Assembly (NCBI GenBank): GCA_945876155.1
Contig: CAMCMW010000066.1
Coordinates: forward strand, 1-7,337
Source: an uncultured Ruminococcus sp.
Lineage (GTDB): Bacteria > Bacillota > Clostridia > Oscillospirales > Ruminococcaceae
Length of the DNA: 7,337 nt
Direction: 5' to 3'
Shown: positions 5,899 to 7,337 of the stretch, one piece after another
Layout of the letters: each line of letters opens with the position of its first letter
Numbering within the stretch: the stretch's first letter is position 1
The notes under the pieces: generated by a model
Seen by the model: only the letters and a program-made list of their open reading frames with translations
Told to the model about the DNA's origin: nothing
Database searches by the model: none
Translations under genes and position numbers: made by a program

Positions 5899-6989
5899 TA
5901 TTCAAGTCCCTCCTCTAAAGTAACGATAACAGGCTCTCCGCCCTTTGGAGACCAGAGCTTGTCAAGATTCGGTTCGATAACTCTTATTGCACATTCTTCA
6001 CTGGCGATATAAACCATATCGTCCTTTTCGCCTACGACCATTGAACGCAGTTTAAGTCTGTCGTTTAACGCCATAAGACCGCCGTCAAATCCAACCATAA
6101 TGGAGAACGGACCAGTAATAAGCATATTTGAAAAAGCGTTTCTGAAGTATGTGAGTCTTTCCCTGTCCTCAGGTTTCATGGTTTCAATTGTGTCCCAGAA
6201 AGGAGCGGCGATGATTTCTGAAACCTCTGTGAATGAGAATCCCAGACGTCTGTGGAGATAGTCGATTATGTATGTGATAACCTCTGTGTCTGTAAGAAGA
6301 GTACATTTGTAGCCGAACATTTCAATGAATCTTCTGTTTGCGTCGTAGGAAGAAATCTCACCGTTGTGGACGATTGAGAGGTCGAGCATTGCAAAGGGGT
6401 GAGCGCCGCCCCACCAGCCAGGAGTGTTTGTAGGGTATCTTCCGTGAGCAGTCCAGCAGTAGCCCTCGTATTCGTCAAGTCTGTAGAACTCGCCTACGTC
6501 CTCAGGATAGCCGACAGCCTTGAATACACCCATGTTCTTGCCGCTTGAAAATACGTATGCGCCGTTTATCGTAGTGTTGATTTTTACAACGCACTGAACA
6601 GTGAACTCGTTTTCTTCAAGCTGTGATTCTTTAAGCTTGTTAGGGAGCGGCTTTACGAAGTATCTCATAATAATTGGTTCGTTTGTAATTGCCGCAACTT
6701 TTTTTGTCGGGATTTTTGAAAGGTTTATTACGTCGAAATGCTTGTCAATGAATTTTTCACAGGCAAGCTTGGCACTTGTGTTGTCGTAGAAAATGTGGAA
6801 AGCGTAAGCGTCCTTGTACTGCGGATAGATACCGTAGCCTGCAAAACCGCCGCCGAGACCGTTTGATCTGTCGTGCATAGTAGCGATTGAGTCGATTATG
6901 GAGCGTCCGTTAAGCATCTTGCCTTTTTTTGAAAAGATACCGGAAATCGCACATCCGGAAGGGATTCTGACTTCTCCTTCTCTTAACAT
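5898..6989 (-). CDS. Glutamate synthase class II glutaminase (GATase) subunit, 363 aa
   Basis: This subunit hydrolyses glutamine and delivers ammonia to the FMN subunit. It is an Ntn-hydrolase of the class II amidotransferase family. The catalytic Cys is at position 13 (IPSGCAISGIF), so a 12-residue propeptide must be removed to expose its amino group. Glutamine-site motifs follow: HGRYPTNT (182-189), HNGEIS (208-213) with the oxyanion pair N209-G210, and TDTEV (233-237). A Trp-Trp-Gly-Gly segment (192-195) precedes HPF. The frame extends upstream to 7178, but that version would begin beyond the promoter and read through the leader hairpins. The ATG at 6989 has AAGGAGG (7004-6998) 8 nt upstream. 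It is the first gene of the five-gene operon. A stand-alone glutaminase without the FMN domain is typical of archaeal-type glutamate synthase. PurF and GlmS are excluded because their second domains are missing and by context. Confidence 0.93.
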   Translation of the reverse strand: MLREGEVRIPSGCAISGIFSKKGKMLNGRSIIDSIATMHDRSNGLGGGFAGYGIYPQYKDAYAFHIFYDNTSAKLACEKFIDKHFDVINLSKIPTKKVAAITNEPIIMRYFVKPLPNKLKESQLEENEFTVQCVVKINTTINGAYVFSSGKNMGVFKAVGYPEDVGEFYRLDEYEGYCWTAHGRYPTNTPGWWGGAHPFAMLDLSIVHNGEISSYDANRRFIEMFGYKCTLLTDTEVITYIIDYLHRRLGFSFTEVSEIIAAPFWDTIETMKPEDRERLTYFRNAFSNMLITGPFSIMVGFDGGLMALNDRLKLRSMVVGEKDDMVYIASEECAIRVIEPNLDKLWSPKGGEPVIVTLEEGLE

Positions 6990-6997
6990 AATTTGTT

Positions 6998-7004
6998 CCT
7001 CCTT
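6998..7004 (-). promoter_or_regulatory. Ribosome binding site fixing the glutaminase start
   Basis: The minus strand reads AAGGAGG, 8 nt before the ATG at 6989-6987. This is the only good Shine-Dalgarno upstream of the class II motif, and it settles the 363-aa start. Confidence 0.85.
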
Positions 7005-7007
7005 GAA

Positions 7008-7024
7008 TGAAAATTGAATTTTCA
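7008..7024 (-). repeat. Short perfect inverted repeat just upstream of the glutaminase Shine-Dalgarno
   Basis: TGAAAAT and ATTTTCA (7 bp) surround a 3-nt centre, TGA. It lies 3 nt before the Shine-Dalgarno and after the leader terminator. In RNA it would be a weak AU-rich hairpin; in DNA it could be a protein site. It does not match the GlnR/TnrA consensus (TGTNA-N7-TNACA). In such AT-rich sequence it could be chance. Confidence 0.35.
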
Positions 7025-7040
7025 ACAGAACTGTCTGCAA

Positions 7041-7099
7041 AATAAAAAAGGTGCTCATTAGCACCGCAGACAAAATCTGCAATACTGATGAACACCTTT
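7041..7099 (-). promoter_or_regulatory. Leader attenuator: intrinsic terminator between promoter and glutamate synthase genes
   Basis: Within the roughly 120-nt untranslated leader, minus-strand RNA can form two adjacent hairpins. The first is GCAGA/TCTGC (7080-7066). The second is GGTGCT/AGCACC with a 4-nt loop (7065-7050), followed by T6 and then ATTTT, a classic intrinsic terminator. A mutually exclusive longer fold pairs 7099-7088 with 7058-7047 (12 pairs, one wobble) and encloses the first hairpin. A further 7-nt match pairs 7072-7066 with 7038-7032, beyond the T-run. Placement between promoter and first gene means basal transcripts should stop here, so operon expression likely depends on readthrough. 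The controlling signal is not evident; I recognise no named riboswitch or T-box. Confidence 0.7.
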
Positions 7100-7115
7100 G
7101 TTCTCTGTGCTTTAT

Positions 7116-7144
7116 ATAATACACCGTTTTTTTCTGATTGTCAA
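7116..7144 (-). promoter_or_regulatory. Sigma-A promoter of the glutamate synthase operon
   Basis: The minus strand has TTGACA (7144-7139), a 17-bp spacer and TATTAT (7121-7116), one mismatch from consensus overall. Transcription should begin near 7109, giving a leader of about 120 nt before the ATG at 6989. Alternating A- and T-runs immediately upstream (7156-7202) could serve as an UP element. Confidence 0.8.
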
Positions 7145-7280
7145 GTACTTTTCTTAAAAAAACAAAGATTTTTTTCAAAAAAACTTTTTATTCTTATTTT
7201 TTAAGGCGCAAAGCTAATGATTAAAGCGTAAAAAGTATTGTATAGTGAAAAAAATAAAGTCAGATTAACCCGGAAAATGG
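7145..7280. other. AT-rich upstream region with A/T tracts, no gene seen
   Basis: Runs of A7 (7156-7162), T7 (7169-7175), A7 (7177-7183), T5 (7185-7189) and T6 (7197-7202) lie directly upstream of the operon's -35 box. Such tracts bend DNA and can bind the RNA polymerase alpha subunit. The rest (7203-7280) is AT-rich with no credible coding frame. A plus-strand TATAGT at 7241-7246 lacks a matching -35. Confidence 0.45.
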
Positions 7281-7282
7281 GG

Positions 7283-7337
7283 ATTCTGTAGGGGACGGCG
7301 CCCACGACGTCCCGGTCGGTGACCCGACAGGACAATT
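7283..7337. repeat. GC-rich palindromic intergenic element, cut by the window edge
   Basis: A sharply GC-rich block follows AT-rich spacer. It contains nested inverted repeats: GGGACG (7292-7297) with CGTCCC (7308-7313), and GTCGG (7315-7319) with CCGAC (7324-7328). Outer CTGT (7286-7289) and ACAG (7327-7330) are also complementary, with ATT and AATT near the ends. It resembles dispersed REP/MITE-like intergenic repeats seen in clostridial genomes. That identity is inference, since only one copy is in view and its right end may lie outside. Confidence 0.5.

Noticed and set aside
6910..7095. Leader peptide starting at GTG in the glutamate synthase leader
   Set aside because: It has no separate Shine-Dalgarno, no run of Gln or Glu regulatory codons, and runs through the terminator and into the glutaminase gene out of frame.
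7041..7099. ANTAR-protein (EutV/NasR-type) tandem-hairpin antitermination substrate
   Set aside because: Two adjacent hairpins before a nitrogen operon are suggestive, but neither loop is a hexaloop with A at position 1 and G at position 4. The possible hexaloop reads UAAUGA.
6990..7178. N-terminal extension of the glutaminase to 7178
   Set aside because: It would start upstream of the promoter, translate through the leader hairpins and bury the catalytic Cys more than 70 residues in. The ATG at 6989 has an ideal ribosome binding site.
7218..7246. Plus-strand promoter with TATAGT at 7241
   Set aside because: The position 17 bp upstream reads TGATTA, a poor -35, and no extended -10 is present.

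Overview
The window comes from a low-to-moderate GC Firmicute. The split, ferredoxin-linked glutamate synthase, the strong AGGAGG-type ribosome binding sites, the consensus sigma-A promoters and the protein style all suggest a gut or rumen clostridial lineage (Ruminococcus/Oscillospiraceae-like). That placement is inference from family resemblance, not a search. By hand count of sampled stretches, the glutamate synthase genes are about 50% GC, while the small gene at 1083-1346 is about 32% GC.

Layout from left to right. (1) Positions 1-987, plus strand: the 3' part of a membrane sensor histidine kinase, whose 5' end and presumed response regulator lie outside the window. (2) Positions 988-1082: a convergent intergenic region with a strong bidirectional terminator and a second hairpin. 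(3) Positions 1083-1877, minus strand: a compact two-gene cassette. It has its own near-perfect promoter and a very short leader, and encodes a 159-aa protein with a JAB/MPN (JAMM)-like metal-site motif followed one base later by an 87-aa unrecognised protein. (4) Positions 1887-6989, minus strand: a five-gene operon for a split glutamate synthase. (5) Positions 6990-7144: its promoter and a roughly 120-nt leader containing an intrinsic terminator, so probably an attenuator. (6) Positions 7145-7337: an A-tract-rich upstream region and then the start of a GC-rich palindromic element cut by the window edge.

In transcription order the operon encodes a class II glutaminase subunit (releases ammonia from glutamine), an FMN/Fe-S synthase subunit with an N-terminal 2x[4Fe-4S] ferredoxin module (reductively aminates 2-oxoglutarate), a 149-aa protein with about four [4Fe-4S] clusters, an FAD/NAD(P)-type flavoprotein, and a stand-alone GXGXG beta-helix subunit. 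Together these cover the functional domains of bacterial GltB, divided among three polypeptides. The Fe-S protein and the flavoprotein probably replace GltD as the electron-input module. Start and stop codons overlap or nearly touch at most junctions, which indicates one transcript and coupled translation.

The least explained parts are the JAB-like/87-aa cassette and the leader RNA of the glutamate synthase operon.
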